NCBI RefSeq assembly: GCF_031656215.1
Contig: NZ_CP134228.1
Location: 1,116,001-1,180,000, forward strand
Reading direction: 5' to 3'
Length of the DNA stretch: 64,000 bases
Source: Mesorhizobium koreense
GTDB taxonomy: Bacteria > Pseudomonadota > Alphaproteobacteria > Rhizobiales > Rhizobiaceae
The translations under genes were made by a program, and so were the position numbers. How positions within the stretch are numbered: the stretch's first letter is position 1; every line of letters starts with the position of its first letter. Shown in pieces: positions 27,698-37,950 of this stretch. The notes beneath the pieces are model-generated. The model ran no database searches, had not been told where the DNA came from, and saw nothing but the letters and a program-made list of their open reading frames with translations.

Positions 27698-28644
27698 ATG
27701 CGGTGCGCCTTGACGTTCTGGATGAAATAGCGCCAGCCGGAGGTGCGGAAGTGGCGGATTATGTCGGCGAGGCCGCGCGGCATCAATACGACTGCGGCCA
27801 CCACGACGATGCCGAAGAACAGTCCGGCGACGCTGGTGATCTCGCTGGAAAGCACTTCGGAGATGGCCGAAAGCACGAACGCGCCGACGACCGGACCGAA
27901 TATAGTGCCCGGCCCGCCGAACACGGCCATGATGATCATCTTGACGTTCAGGCTGATGTCGAAGGCGCTGGCCGGGTCGAGGAAGGTGATCCAGTAGGCC
28001 TGGATGCCGCCGGCAAGCGCGGAAAAGAGGCCTGAAAGCGCGAACGCCATCACCTTGTAGAGCGTCGTGTTGACGCCCATCACGGCCGCGCCCTCCTCAT
28101 TCTCGCGGATGGCGATGAGGCCGAAGCCGAAGCGGCTTCTGGTCAGCCATGCGACGGTGAGCGTGGCCGCCACCAGAAGGGCGAGCGCCAGTTCGTAGAA
28201 CATCGCATCGTTGTTGAGCGGCGGTAGCACCAGTCCGATATTCTGACCGAAGAGCGGGATATTGGAAACGATCGCGGCCACCACCTGCGCCAGCGCCAGC
28301 GTGGCGATGGCGAAATAGTGGCCTTTCAGCCGAAGCACGGGGAGGCCGAGCAGGATGGCGAAGGCCACGGCCATGACGGCGCCGAAGATCATACCGACCC
28401 AGAAGGGCAGGTTCCACTGGACCATGGCAATGGCGACACCATAGGCGCCGAGGCCGAAGAAAGTGGAATTGCCGAAAGAGGCGTACCCCGTATAGCCGCC
28501 GATGATATTCCAACCTTGGGCCAGCACGGCGAGAAGAAGCGTCGAAATGCCGAACTGCACGATCACGTCCGAACCGACCCACGGCACGGCCGCAAGGATG
28601 GCGACGACGACGACGGCGACAGCGATGCGTGCTGTGGTGCTCAT
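27694..28644 (-). CDS. livM: Branched-chain amino acid-type ABC transporter permease LivM
   Basis: 316 residues from ATG 28644, which overlaps the livH stop as ATGA; the frame runs on upstream but into livH. About nine hydrophobic spans and the LivM pattern GYTGYASFGNSTFFGLGAYG with the cytoplasmic loop SRFGFGLIAIRENEEGAAVMG. Together with LivH it forms the membrane channel. Confidence 0.9.
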   Translation of the reverse strand: MSTTARIAVAVVVVAILAAVPWVGSDVIVQFGISTLLLAVLAQGWNIIGGYTGYASFGNSTFFGLGAYGVAIAMVQWNLPFWVGMIFGAVMAVAFAILLGLPVLRLKGHYFAIATLALAQVVAAIVSNIPLFGQNIGLVLPPLNNDAMFYELALALLVAATLTVAWLTRSRFGFGLIAIRENEEGAAVMGVNTTLYKVMAFALSGLFSALAGGIQAYWITFLDPASAFDISLNVKMIIMAVFGGPGTIFGPVVGAFVLSAISEVLSSEITSVAGLFFGIVVVAAVVLMPRGLADIIRHFRTSGWRYFIQNVKAHRI

Positions 28645-29504
28645 GCCGTCCTCCCGAGAAGGCCGCTCGGCCGGATGATGAGTACCAGAACCAGCACGCC
28701 GAAGCTCGCCACGTCGCCGAAGGTGGCGCCGATATAGAGGATGGCGAGCGATTCGATGATGCCGAGCACCAGACCGCCGACGATCACGCCGAGCGGGTTG
28801 TCGAGGCCGCCGATGATGGCGATGGCGAAGCATTTCGCCGTCAGCGTCGCACCGATATAGGGGTTGATCTGCGAAACCGTGCCGTAGAGTCCGCCCGCGA
28901 CACCGGCAAGCCCGATGCCGATGCCGAACGTCATAGCGTAGAGGTGCCGGGGTTCGACGCCGTAGAGCCGGGCCGCGACAAGGTTCTGCGCGGTCGCGCG
29001 GATGGCGCGACCGAGCTTCGTCCTCAGCAGAAACAGCCACATAGCGACTGTCAGCGCGATGGCGACACCGAAGGCCGCAAGCCGCACGGTCGGGATGACG
29101 ACCGGGCCGAGCGCGACATTGGTGCCCGCGTAGGAGGGGTTGATGGTGCGGAAATCGGCGGAGAAGGCGAGTTGCGCCAGATAGGTCAGCACGACCTCCA
29201 TGCCGAAGGTGATGAGCAGCGTGTTGAACATCGGCGCGCGCACGACGAGGTTCAGTATTCCCCGCTGCACTGCATAGCCGACACCGAACATGACGATCGC
29301 CGTGATCGGCAGGCCGAGGAACGGGTCGATGCCGAGATAGACATAGAGATGCCAGGCGAGATAGGCGCCCAACATGATGAAGGCGCCGTGGGCCAGGTTG
29401 ACGATGTTGAGGACGCCCCAGACGAGCGCAAGCCCCAGCGCCATGATCGCGTAGAGCCCGCCCAGAAGGATGCCGTTGATCAGGACTTGCGCGAGCAGAT
29501 CCAA
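28641..29504 (-). CDS. livH: Branched-chain amino acid-type ABC transporter permease LivH
   Basis: 287 residues. LivH features: ILINGILLGGLYAIMALGLAL at the N-terminus, VWGVLNIVNLAHGAFIMLG, the EAA-like loop TKLGRAIRATAQN and IGGLDNPLGVIVGGL. It is the first permease after the binding-protein gene, separated by a 151-base gap with a 12-bp hairpin (29597-29626). Confidence 0.9.
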   Translation of the reverse strand: MDLLAQVLINGILLGGLYAIMALGLALVWGVLNIVNLAHGAFIMLGAYLAWHLYVYLGIDPFLGLPITAIVMFGVGYAVQRGILNLVVRAPMFNTLLITFGMEVVLTYLAQLAFSADFRTINPSYAGTNVALGPVVIPTVRLAAFGVAIALTVAMWLFLLRTKLGRAIRATAQNLVAARLYGVEPRHLYAMTFGIGIGLAGVAGGLYGTVSQINPYIGATLTAKCFAIAIIGGLDNPLGVIVGGLVLGIIESLAILYIGATFGDVASFGVLVLVLIIRPSGLLGRTA

Positions 29505-29596
29505 GCAGTCCCCTCCCTTTCGCCGATCCGCCTCAGTTTTCGAGACCGCTTATGAAAGCCACTTGTCCGTCCCATCCAGACAGTGCAGCTATGCGG

Positions 29597-29626
29597 CCCT
29601 TCTCCCCGTTGATACGGGGAGAAGGG
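29597..29626. repeat. 12-bp stem-loop between binding-protein gene and livH
   Basis: CCCTTCTCCCCG, loop TTGATA, then CGGGGAGAAGGG; a perfect 12-bp stem. On the minus-strand transcript it lies just after the substrate-binding protein stop and before livH, a position where hairpins often protect the binding-protein mRNA and lower read-through. There is no T-run. The arm sequence is also a common rhizobial intergenic repeat unit. Confidence 0.7.
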
Positions 29627-29655
29627 TAGTATGGCAACGCTTTCGAGTGTTTTCC

Positions 29656-30867
29656 TCAGCGCTTGTCCCAGGCCGGCATCGGGTATTTCGGCTTCTCAAC
29701 GAAGCCCTTGGCACCGTAGACCGCCGCGACCTTGCCTTCCTGAACCTGGATCACCGTCTGCGGCAGGTCGATCTGGCCGTTCTCGGCGAAGGCGATCTTG
29801 CCATAGAGGCTGTCGAGGCTGAGCTTGGCGAGGGCGTCCCGGACCTTGGCCTTGTCGGTGCCACCGGCGTCCTCGATCGCCTGCGCGAAGGCTTCGACAT
29901 CGGCCACGCCGGAGGCGGCGTGGTAGTCAGGCTCATAGCCGTATTTCGCCTTGTAGGCTTCGGCGAACTGCGCCGCATCGCCGAACCATTTGTCCTTGTT
30001 GTCGGCGGAAGGCAGCCATGCGGTCATGCCGAAAGCATAATCCGCGTCCTTGCCGAGCGCCTTGCGGAAATCCTCGCTCGGCACGCCGACGGTGAAGGAA
30101 TACATCTTCGGCGCGACAGCGAGACTCTTGGCCTGGCGCACGAAATTCAGGATCTCGGTTTCGTGGCCGGCGACCAGCACCGCTTCGGCGCCGTTGCTCT
30201 TGATCTGCGACAGGAGCGAATTGAAGTCGCTCGCGTTGGAGCTGTACTTCTCGTCCATCACCGTATCGAGCCCGGCGCTCTTCAAGAGATCGCGCGTGCC
30301 CTTGGCGACGGAAACGTCGAAGGCGTCATCCGCATAGAGGAGCGCCACCTTCTTCGGTGCCGGATCGAGCTCCTTCAGCATGTTGACGGTCGAGCCGAAA
30401 TAATTGCTCGCCGGCGCCAGCGTGCCGAAGATGTATTTGAACTTGCGCGAGAAGATCTGGTCCGACGCGCCGCCGCCCTGGACCATCGGGATCTGGTATT
30501 TTTCAGAAACCGCAGAATCGGCCAGCGCGAAATTGGAAGCGAAGGGGCCGAGCAGGAAATCTACCTTATCCTGCGAGACGAGCTGCGTGTACTGGCGCAC
30601 GCTCAAGTTCACGTCGGACTGGTTGTCGTAGATTTTCAGCGCCAGCTTGACCTGTTCGCCGCCGACCTTGACACCGCCCGCCTCGTTGATCTTGTTGACG
30701 GCGAACTCGTAGGCGTCCTTGTAGTAGCGGCCGGTATTGGCCGATGGTCCGGTAAGCTGTACCGAGGCGCCGAGTACGATGTCCTTCGCCATCGCCATGC
30801 CCGACGAGAGCGCAAGCGCCGTTGCGGCGAGCAGGGCGCAAGCCAGTTTTGTCTTTCCGTTAGACAT
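29656..30867 (-). CDS. Periplasmic substrate-binding protein of the liv-type ABC transporter
   Basis: 403 residues, ATG 30867 after GGGAGGAAG. Signal peptide residues 1-27 (core [10 protein letters not shown], cleavage after AMA). The mature part is a type-1 periplasmic-binding domain ([20 protein letters not shown], with [10 protein letters not shown] and [12 protein letters not shown] later). It belongs to the HAAT group that binds branched-chain amino acids, other amino acids or amides; the ligand is not determinable. First gene of the livXHMGF operon, with a promoter candidate at 30926-30954. Confidence 0.9.
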   Translation of the reverse strand: MSNGKTKLACALLAATALALSSGMAMAKDIVLGASVQLTGPSANTGRYYKDAYEFAVNKINEAGGVKVGGEQVKLALKIYDNQSDVNLSVRQYTQLVSQDKVDFLLGPFASNFALADSAVSEKYQIPMVQGGGASDQIFSRKFKYIFGTLAPASNYFGSTVNMLKELDPAPKKVALLYADDAFDVSVAKGTRDLLKSAGLDTVMDEKYSSNASDFNSLLSQIKSNGAEAVLVAGHETEILNFVRQAKSLAVAPKMYSFTVGVPSEDFRKALGKDADYAFGMTAWLPSADNKDKWFGDAAQFAEAYKAKYGYEPDYHAASGVADVEAFAQAIEDAGGTDKAKVRDALAKLSLDSLYGKIAFAENGQIDLPQTVIQVQEGKVAAVYGAKGFVEKPKYPMPAWDKR

Positions 30868-30925
30868 TATTCTTCCTCCCTTATGAGATTTGATTTTATT
30901 CGCGATCCGCGATGGGATGGTCCGC

Positions 30926-30954
30926 ACAATTGTTTCATCGACGCACCATGTCAA
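30926..30954 (-). promoter_or_regulatory. Promoter candidate for the liv operon
   Basis: Read on the minus strand: TTGACA (30954-30949), 17 bases, then AATTGT (30931-30926). The -35 is a perfect consensus, the -10 is weak. It lies 60 bases upstream of the binding-protein start, immediately after the stop of the MBL-fold gene. Confidence 0.45.
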
Positions 30955-30962
30955 CTTAGTGA

Positions 30963-32003
30963 TTAGTCGCAAAGGCCGCGTGGTTCCGGCACGTCCCAGA
31001 CCTCACCCGGCCGCAAGGCGCGGAAACGGTCACGTGCCAAGCCGGCGGTGTCGAGAGCCTCGCGCAACCTGTCCGACGGTTCCGCTATCGGCTCGTTAGT
31101 GAGATGAAACGTGCCCCAATGATGGCCGGCCGCATAGGCAGCGTTGGCGAGTTGCATTCCCTCCACAGCCTCTTGGGGGTTCTGGTGCTGCGCCTTCATG
31201 AACCAGCGTGGCTCATAGGCGCCGATTGGCAGGATCGCCAGCCGGAAACCACCATGCCTTTGTGCTGCCGCACGATAGTTGCGGCCGGCGTGAAAGCCGG
31301 TATCGCCGATGTGATAGATGTTGCCCGCCGGCGTTGCGATCACGAAGGCCGACCACAGCGCCATGCGCCGGTCGCGCGTGCCGCGCGCGGACCAGTGGTG
31401 CGCGAGCTCGAAATGGACGGCGCATCCTCCGGCCATCTCCAGCCTGTCGCCCCAATCGCCGGTCTCGATCCGCATCCCGGGCGCGTAGCGGCGGATAATC
31501 GCGTCGTTGCCGAGCGGGGTGACGACGAGCGGATCGTGCTTCGCCTTGAGCCAGGCGAGCGTGGCGCCGTCGAGATGGTCATAATGGTTGTGGCTAAGGA
31601 GGATCAGATCGATCGGCGGCAGGTCCTCGATGCGGATGCCGGGCGGATTGACGCGCTTCGGACCGAGTGAGGAGAAGGGCGAAGCGCGTGCCGACCAGAC
31701 CGGATCGGTCAGGATGTTCAGGCCGGCCATCTGCAGGAGGAGGGTCGCGTGGCCCACCATGGTGACGCGCAGGCGATTGCCGTCGAGCCGCTCCGCCGGC
31801 CGCACGGGTTCGAAGGGGCTCGGCCAGAAGGCGGGCCATTTCGCGCGGCCGCGTCCCAGTTGCCATTTCAGGAGATCGCTGAATGAGCGCGGTGCGGCGC
31901 CCTCCGGATTGAAGAAATGGGTGCCGTCGAAATGGTCGCTTGGCGGACCGGAATAGTAGGGATTGCCTGCCATCGCCGTCTTGCCGGGCACCTCGCTCTT
32001 CAC
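30963..32003 (-). CDS. MBL-fold metallo-hydrolase, NAPE-PLD/RomA-like
   Basis: 346 residues from a GTG at 32003; ATG at 31973 (residue 11) is an alternative, and neither has a good ribosome site. The zinc-binding motif HNHYDH is at residues 138-143, with GHATLLLQM and NILTDPVW before it and [10 protein letters not shown] after it. This arrangement is the NAPE-PLD/RomA/UlaG-like branch of the beta-lactamase fold. Enzymes of this branch are phosphodiesterases or lactonases; the substrate is unknown. It lies upstream of the liv promoter on the same strand. Confidence 0.82.
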   Translation of the reverse strand: MKSEVPGKTAMAGNPYYSGPPSDHFDGTHFFNPEGAAPRSFSDLLKWQLGRGRAKWPAFWPSPFEPVRPAERLDGNRLRVTMVGHATLLLQMAGLNILTDPVWSARASPFSSLGPKRVNPPGIRIEDLPPIDLILLSHNHYDHLDGATLAWLKAKHDPLVVTPLGNDAIIRRYAPGMRIETGDWGDRLEMAGGCAVHFELAHHWSARGTRDRRMALWSAFVIATPAGNIYHIGDTGFHAGRNYRAAAQRHGGFRLAILPIGAYEPRWFMKAQHQNPQEAVEGMQLANAAYAAGHHWGTFHLTNEPIAEPSDRLREALDTAGLARDRFRALRPGEVWDVPEPRGLCD

Positions 32004-32113
32004 GCGTTTGTCGAGGCGAAGATATCCGACGGCAGCGCTTCGGCAAGCGTCACCGCGACTTGTGTCCGGACATCGTTCGCTACAGGCTGGCCGCGCGGGA
32101 ACGCGGAGATTCG

Positions 32114-32557
32114 ATGATGGTCAAGAAGCGAACGGGTGAACCATGGATGCCGGCGCCGCAATTCGGCCGCTCGCTTTCACGTGGGATCGGCATCAATCTT
32201 CTGGTGCCGGATGTCGCGGAGATGGCGGGTTTCTGCCGTGAAGTCCTCGGTGCAACGATCGTCTATGCCGACGAGGATTTCGCCGCTGTCGAGTTGGCCG
32301 GCTCGACCTTCATGCTGCATGCCGATCACACCTATCGCGACCATGAGATGGTCGGAGTCGTTCCGGCTGAAGGCGTTCGCGGAGCAGGCGTCGAAATCCG
32401 TGTCTACGGCCTCGATCCCGACCTGGTGGAGACGCGCGCCCGGCAATTAGGTGCCATCGTCCTCTCCGGTTCGGTCGACAAGCCGCATGGCTTGCGCGAG
32501 TGCCACATCGTGGGACCAAATGGCTATGTATTCGTGCCGGGTATCGCGCTAAGGTAG
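32114..32557 (+). CDS. VOC (glyoxalase/bleomycin resistance) superfamily protein
   Basis: 147 residues, with two adjacent ATGs (32114, 32117). The beta-alpha-beta-beta-beta units (GIGINLLVPDVAEMAGFCRE and later GLRECHIVGPNGYVFVPG) identify a vicinal-oxygen-chelate fold. Such proteins bind a metal and act as lyases, dioxygenases or drug-binding proteins; the function here is unknown. Divergent from the MBL-fold gene, upstream of omp19. Confidence 0.75.
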   Translation: MMVKKRTGEPWMPAPQFGRSLSRGIGINLLVPDVAEMAGFCREVLGATIVYADEDFAAVELAGSTFMLHADHTYRDHEMVGVVPAEGVRGAGVEIRVYGLDPDLVETRARQLGAIVLSGSVDKPHGLRECHIVGPNGYVFVPGIALR

Positions 32558-32717
32558 CAGGGTCAATAGCCTGGTAACGGAAGCGGCAACCGTATTTTAA
32601 CCATGAGCAGTTGGAATCCTCCTCGCCTGCGCCATAATTTAGGCGCCAGGGACGAAGCGGCCTGTCGCGATCGGGATACAGCCGCATGACGAGGACTCGC
32701 TCCTACGGAGGACTGCA

Positions 32718-33245
32718 ATGACTGTTTCGAGAACCGGCCTGCTCGCCGTGTGCCTGGTGGCGTTCGCGGTGGCGGGCTGCCAGAGCTCGCGTTTCGGCAG
32801 GCTCGATCAACCAGAGCCGCAGCCATTGCCGGCGACGCCGACCCCGCCGGTCTCGCAGAACCAGTTGCCGCCTCCGACAACGACCAGCCCCAATCAGTTC
32901 CCGACCGCTCCGGGCGCGACGACACAAGCCCCGAACGACCAGATGGCGGCGAATGCTCCCGACATCTCCAAGGAAAGCATGTCGGGCGTGTGGACGGCTT
33001 CCGTCGCCGGCCAGAGTTGCAAGGTGGCGATGGGCCTGACCAAATACGGCTCGAACTACCGGGCCGCGCCGCTCCGCTGTCCGGCGCCGATCGAGAACAT
33101 CAAGGGCTGGGACATCAAGGGCAAGCAACTGGTGCTCTACGACCAGAACGGCGTGCAGATCGCCGGACTCTATTCGACCGGCGGCCAGCGCTTCGACGGC
33201 CAAACCAATGGCGGGCAGGGCATCACGCTGGCGCTCGGCCAGTAG
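32718..33245 (+). CDS. omp19: Omp19-like outer-membrane lipoprotein, AprI/Inh protease-inhibitor family
   Basis: 175 residues, ATG 32718 with a textbook GGAGGACTGCA upstream. Lipoprotein signal with lipobox AVAGC (Cys21). Residues 30-65 are a Pro/Gln/Thr-rich linker. The C-terminal beta-barrel begins near GVWTASVAGQSCKVAM and holds two cysteines (101 and 121) in positions that would form a disulfide, ending RFDGQTNGGQGITLAL. The linear match to Brucella Omp19 (CQSSR-x-G-x-LD, GQSCKIA, PLRCP, KQLVLYD) is strong. Omp19 inhibits metallo and serine proteases; the same role here is inference. zapE follows. Confidence 0.88.
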   Translation: MTVSRTGLLAVCLVAFAVAGCQSSRFGRLDQPEPQPLPATPTPPVSQNQLPPPTTTSPNQFPTAPGATTQAPNDQMAANAPDISKESMSGVWTASVAGQSCKVAMGLTKYGSNYRAAPLRCPAPIENIKGWDIKGKQLVLYDQNGVQIAGLYSTGGQRFDGQTNGGQGITLALGQ

Positions 33246-33313
33246 CGCTTGATCGCAGCCGGCAGATAGCGCAAGAGCAGCCGGAACGCTCCCTTCGGAA
33301 CAGACGGCTTCTC

Positions 33314-34486
33314 ATGTCCCTGCGTGATGCCTCATCCGCGCTTCCCTCCGTCGCGCATCGCTACCGGCACCTTGCGGAAACGGGTGAGGTCCGCCGGGAC
33401 GCCGCACAGGAAAAAGCCGCCGCTGACCTCGATCGGCTGATCGGCGAAATCTCGTCCAGCCGGCTTGCCGCCAAGTCGAGCGCGCTCGGCTGGCTGTTCG
33501 CCAAGCGGCAGGACCGGAAGAAGCCCGTCAAGGGCATCTACCTTTACGGCAGCGTCGGCACGGGCAAGACGATGCTTATGGACATGTTCTTCCAACTTGT
33601 CCCTTCGCGTCGCAAGCGCCGCGCGCATTTCAACGATTTCATGGCCGACGTGCATGATCGCATCGATGCCCACCGCAAGGCGTTGAAACGAGGAGAAGCA
33701 AAGGGAGACGATCCCATCCCACCGGTCGCGGCGGCGATCGCGGAAGAAGCGCGGGTGCTCTGCTTTGACGAGTTCACCGTCACCGACATCGCCGATGCGA
33801 TGATCCTGTCGCGCCTGTTCTCGGCGCTTTTCTCGCAGGGCGTGGTGCTTGTCGCGACCTCGAATGTGGCACCTGCCGACTTATACCGCGAAGGACTCAA
33901 CCGGCAGCTTTTCCTGCCTTTCATCGATCTTCTCGAAGAACATGTTCATGTGCTGCGGCTCGATTCCGGCGTTGATTACCGGCAGGAGAAACTTTCCCAC
34001 CTGCCGGTTTACCTGACCCCGCTCGGCGTCGAAACGGACTGCCGAATGGATGAAGCCTGGAAGATCGCGGCAAACGGCGACGTCGAGGCGCCGGTGGACC
34101 TGACCGTCAAGGGCCGTACCGTTCATGTGCCGCGCGCGGTGCGGGACGTGGCCCGCTTCAGCTTTGCCGAGCTTTGCGAGAAGCCGCACGGCGCCCGCGA
34201 CTTCCTCGCCATCGCCGCGCGCTTCCACACGATCTTCATCGACCATATCCCGGTCCTGGAGCAGACGCGCCGCAACGAGACCAAACGCTTCATCCTGCTG
34301 ATCGACACGCTCTACGATCGCCATGCGCGTATTGTGGTCAGCGCTGAGGCAGCGCCGGAGAAGCTTTATGCGGGCAGAACCGGCACGGAGGCTTTCGAGT
34401 TCGAGCGTACGGCCTCACGGCTGATAGAGATGCAGAGCGATGAATGGCTGGAGACGGCGCAAAAGCATGCCGAGACCGCAGTCTAG
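33314..34486 (+). CDS. zapE: Cell division protein ZapE (AFG1-family ATPase)
   Basis: 390 residues from ATG 33314. Walker A GSVGTGKT at 79-86, Walker B in VLCFDEF, an arginine-rich RFSFAELCEKPHGARDFLAIA region and the C-terminal AFG1 block. Rhizobial annotations call this the AFG1-like ATPase; in E. coli ZapE binds FtsZ and helps late constriction under stress. The omp19-zapE-mdh order is conserved with Brucella. It is 69 bases downstream of omp19 and could share its transcript. Confidence 0.9.
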   Translation: MSLRDASSALPSVAHRYRHLAETGEVRRDAAQEKAAADLDRLIGEISSSRLAAKSSALGWLFAKRQDRKKPVKGIYLYGSVGTGKTMLMDMFFQLVPSRRKRRAHFNDFMADVHDRIDAHRKALKRGEAKGDDPIPPVAAAIAEEARVLCFDEFTVTDIADAMILSRLFSALFSQGVVLVATSNVAPADLYREGLNRQLFLPFIDLLEEHVHVLRLDSGVDYRQEKLSHLPVYLTPLGVETDCRMDEAWKIAANGDVEAPVDLTVKGRTVHVPRAVRDVARFSFAELCEKPHGARDFLAIAARFHTIFIDHIPVLEQTRRNETKRFILLIDTLYDRHARIVVSAEAAPEKLYAGRTGTEAFEFERTASRLIEMQSDEWLETAQKHAETAV

Positions 34487-34513
34487 GCTGGCCGGCATGC
34501 TAAATATATTACG

Positions 34514-34523
34514 TTTACGTAAA
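34514..34523. promoter_or_regulatory. Perfect TTTACGTAAA palindrome upstream of mdh
   Basis: A 10-base perfect palindrome in an AT-rich stretch (ATTACGTTTACGTAAAT) 28 bases after the zapE stop and 218 bases before mdh. It is out of place in GC-rich surroundings and could be an operator; the protein is unknown. Confidence 0.3.
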
Positions 34524-34570
34524 TCCCATGTGACTTAACCGATTGAAAATATTGGGGCAGAAATTTCCGG

Positions 34571-34599
34571 TTGAGTTATCGGCTCGGCAAGTCTATGTG
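34571..34599 (+). promoter_or_regulatory. Promoter candidate for mdh-suc operon
   Basis: TTGAGT at 34571, 16-17 bases, then CTATGT/TATGTG at 34593-34599. It resembles the alphaproteobacterial TTGAC-N17-CTATAT pattern. It lies about 140 bases before the chosen mdh start. A GGGCAG/CTGCCC stem (34611-34627) follows. Confidence 0.35.
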
Positions 34600-34707
34600 C
34601 TTCTGCGAATGGGCAGCTTCCCTGCCCGTCGCGATGCCGTCTCCCGGCTTCTCAGGCGCCGGCCGGCATGGCGGTTAAACGCTGCTCCTCGGGCCGCTAT
34701 TTCTTAG

Positions 34708-35706
<999 letters not shown>

Positions 35707-35745
35707 CCGGGAACAAGAGACAGGCCAAGTAACAGGATTGGGCGG

Positions 35746-36942
35746 ATGAATATCCACGAATACCAGGCAAAGCAGGTTCTGAAGGGATATGGCGCGCCTG
35801 TCGCCGACGGCGTGCCGATCTTCAAGGCAGGTGAGGCGGAAGCCGCCGCCAAGAAGCTTCCCGGCCCGCTTTATGTCGTGAAGAGCCAGATTCATGCCGG
35901 CGGCCGCGGCAAGGGCAAGTTCAAGGAATTGTCGGCAGACGCCAAGGGCGGCGTCCGCTTGGCGAAATCGGTAGAAGAGGTCGTCGCAAACGCCAACGAA
36001 ATGCTCGGGGCTACGCTGGTGACCAAGCAGACCGGGCCGGCCGGCAAGCAGGTCAACCGCCTCTACATCGAGGATGGCGCCGATATCGACCGTGAACTCT
36101 ATCTATCGCTTCTGGTCGACCGCACGGTCGGCCGCGTCGCCTTCGTGGTCTCGACCGAGGGCGGCATGGATATCGAGACCGTCGCACATGACACGCCGGA
36201 GAAGATCGTCACGGTTGCGATCGATCCGGAGGCCGGTGTCACCGAGACAGACGTGAAGAAGCTCAACAATGCGCTAAAGCTTTCGGGCGATGCGGCCAAG
36301 GATGGCGGGAAGCTTTTTCCGCTCCTCTACCGCGCGTTCCTCGACAAGGACATGAGCTTGCTCGAAATCAATCCACTGATCGTCATGAAAAACGGGCATC
36401 TGAGGGTGCTCGACGCCAAGGTCTCCTTCGACAACAACGCCCTTTTCCGCCACCCGGATATCGTGGAACTGCGCGATACGACCGAGGAGGACGCCAAGGA
36501 GATCGAGGCGTCGAAATACGACCTCGCCTATGTCGCGCTCGACGGCAATATCGGCTGCATGGTGAACGGCGCCGGGCTTGCCATGGCGACGATGGACATC
36601 ATCAAGCTCTACGGCGCGGAGCCGGCGAACTTCCTCGATGTCGGCGGCGGCGCCAACAAGGAGAAGGTAACGGCCGCCTTCAAGATCATCACCGCCGATC
36701 CGAACGTAAAGGGCATTCTGGTCAACATCTTCGGCGGCATCATGCGCTGCGACGTGATCGCGGAAGGCGTGATCGCGGCGGTCAAGGAGGTCGGGCTGAA
36801 AGTGCCGCTCGTCGTCCGTCTCGAAGGCACCAATGTCGAACTCGGCAAGAAGATCATCAACGAAAGCGGGCTGAACGTGATCTCGGCCGACGATCTCGAC
36901 GATGCCGCTCAGAAGATCGTGAAGGCGGTGAAGGGAAACTGA
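35746..36942 (+). CDS. sucC: Succinyl-CoA synthetase subunit beta (ADP-forming)
   Basis: 398 residues, full length. ATP-grasp domain N-terminal ([19 protein letters not shown]), the phosphate-site loop [11 protein letters not shown] and the C-terminal CoA-ligase domain with [13 protein letters not shown]. It works with SucD to convert succinyl-CoA to succinate while making ATP. Starts 39 bases after mdh and ends 4 bases before sucD. Confidence 0.97.
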   Translation: MNIHEYQAKQVLKGYGAPVADGVPIFKAGEAEAAAKKLPGPLYVVKSQIHAGGRGKGKFKELSADAKGGVRLAKSVEEVVANANEMLGATLVTKQTGPAGKQVNRLYIEDGADIDRELYLSLLVDRTVGRVAFVVSTEGGMDIETVAHDTPEKIVTVAIDPEAGVTETDVKKLNNALKLSGDAAKDGGKLFPLLYRAFLDKDMSLLEINPLIVMKNGHLRVLDAKVSFDNNALFRHPDIVELRDTTEEDAKEIEASKYDLAYVALDGNIGCMVNGAGLAMATMDIIKLYGAEPANFLDVGGGANKEKVTAAFKIITADPNVKGILVNIFGGIMRCDVIAEGVIAAVKEVGLKVPLVVRLEGTNVELGKKIINESGLNVISADDLDDAAQKIVKAVKGN

Positions 36943-36946
36943 ATTA

Positions 36947-37858
36947 ATGTCCATTCTCGTTGACAAGAACACGAAAGTCCTCGTCCAGGGGCTGACCGGC
37001 AAGACCGGCACATTCCACACAGAGCAGGCGCTTGCCTATCACGGCACGCAGATGGTCGGCGGGACACATCCGACGAAGGGCGGCCAGAAATGGCAGGGCA
37101 AGGTCAACGGCAAGGCGGTGGAACTGCCGATCTTCTCCTCGCTCGCGGAAGGCAAGGACAGGACGGGCGCGACGGCATCGGTGATCTATGTCCCGCCGGC
37201 CGGTGCCGCGGAAGCCATCATAGAGGCGATCGAGGCCGACATGCCGCTGATCATCTGCATCACCGAGGGTATCCCGGTGCTCGACATGGTCAAGGTCAAG
37301 GCGAAGCTCGACAAGTCGAAGTCGCGGCTCATCGGCCCCAACTGTCCGGGTGTGCTGACGCCCAACGAATGCAAGATCGGTATCATGCCCGGCAACATCT
37401 TCAAGAAGGGTTCGGTGGGCGTTGTTTCACGTTCCGGAACGCTTACCTATGAGGCGGTGTTCCAGACCACGAATGAAGGTCTCGGCCAGACCACGGCCGT
37501 CGGCATCGGCGGCGACCCGGTCAAGGGTACGGAGTTCATCGACATGCTTGAGATGTTCCTAGCCGACGAGGCGACCAAATCCATCGTGATGATCGGCGAG
37601 ATTGGCGGCTCGGCCGAAGAGGACGCCGCCCAGTTCATCCGCGACGAGGCCAAGAAAGGCCGCAAGAAACCGATGGTGGGCTTCATCGCCGGGCGTACCG
37701 CGCCGAAAGGGCGCACCATGGGTCATGCCGGCGCCGTCATCTCCGGTGGCAAGGGCGGGGCGGAAGACAAGATCGCGGCGATGGAAGCGGCGGGCATCCG
37801 GGTTTCGCCCTCGCCGGCGCAGCTTGGCAAGACGTTGGTGGACGTGATCAAGGGGTAA
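36947..37858 (+). CDS. sucD: Succinyl-CoA synthetase subunit alpha
   Basis: 303 residues. CoA-binding Rossmann domain ([15 protein letters not shown]) and the phosphohistidine His260 in [13 protein letters not shown]. The start ATG is 4 bases after sucC, with AAGGGAA inside the end of sucC. Forms the alpha2beta2 or alphabeta enzyme with SucC. Confidence 0.97.
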   Translation: MSILVDKNTKVLVQGLTGKTGTFHTEQALAYHGTQMVGGTHPTKGGQKWQGKVNGKAVELPIFSSLAEGKDRTGATASVIYVPPAGAAEAIIEAIEADMPLIICITEGIPVLDMVKVKAKLDKSKSRLIGPNCPGVLTPNECKIGIMPGNIFKKGSVGVVSRSGTLTYEAVFQTTNEGLGQTTAVGIGGDPVKGTEFIDMLEMFLADEATKSIVMIGEIGGSAEEDAAQFIRDEAKKGRKKPMVGFIAGRTAPKGRTMGHAGAVISGGKGGAEDKIAAMEAAGIRVSPSPAQLGKTLVDVIKG

Positions 37859-37916
37859 GGCAATAGGCAGTCGGATTCCAATTCTTTCGATTGTCGATTG
37901 CCCGAAGACGACTGCC
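37859..37916 (+). repeat. Inverted repeat between sucD and sucA
   Basis: Two pairs of matching units: GGCAAT (37859-37864) with ATTGCC (37897-37902), and GGCAGTCG (37866-37873) with CGACTGCC (37909-37916). The pairs are offset, so one long hairpin does not form, but either stem can. The unit style is like the TAGCGAATAG repeat in the atp operon. Confidence 0.6.
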
Positions 37917-37950
37917 CAAACAGGAGACGGAGCAAGCGCTCCGAAAGACG

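Noticed and set aside
34611-34627. GGGCAG/CTGCCC as terminator of zapE
   Set aside because: Stem of 6 with no T-run, and it lies downstream of a promoter candidate for mdh.
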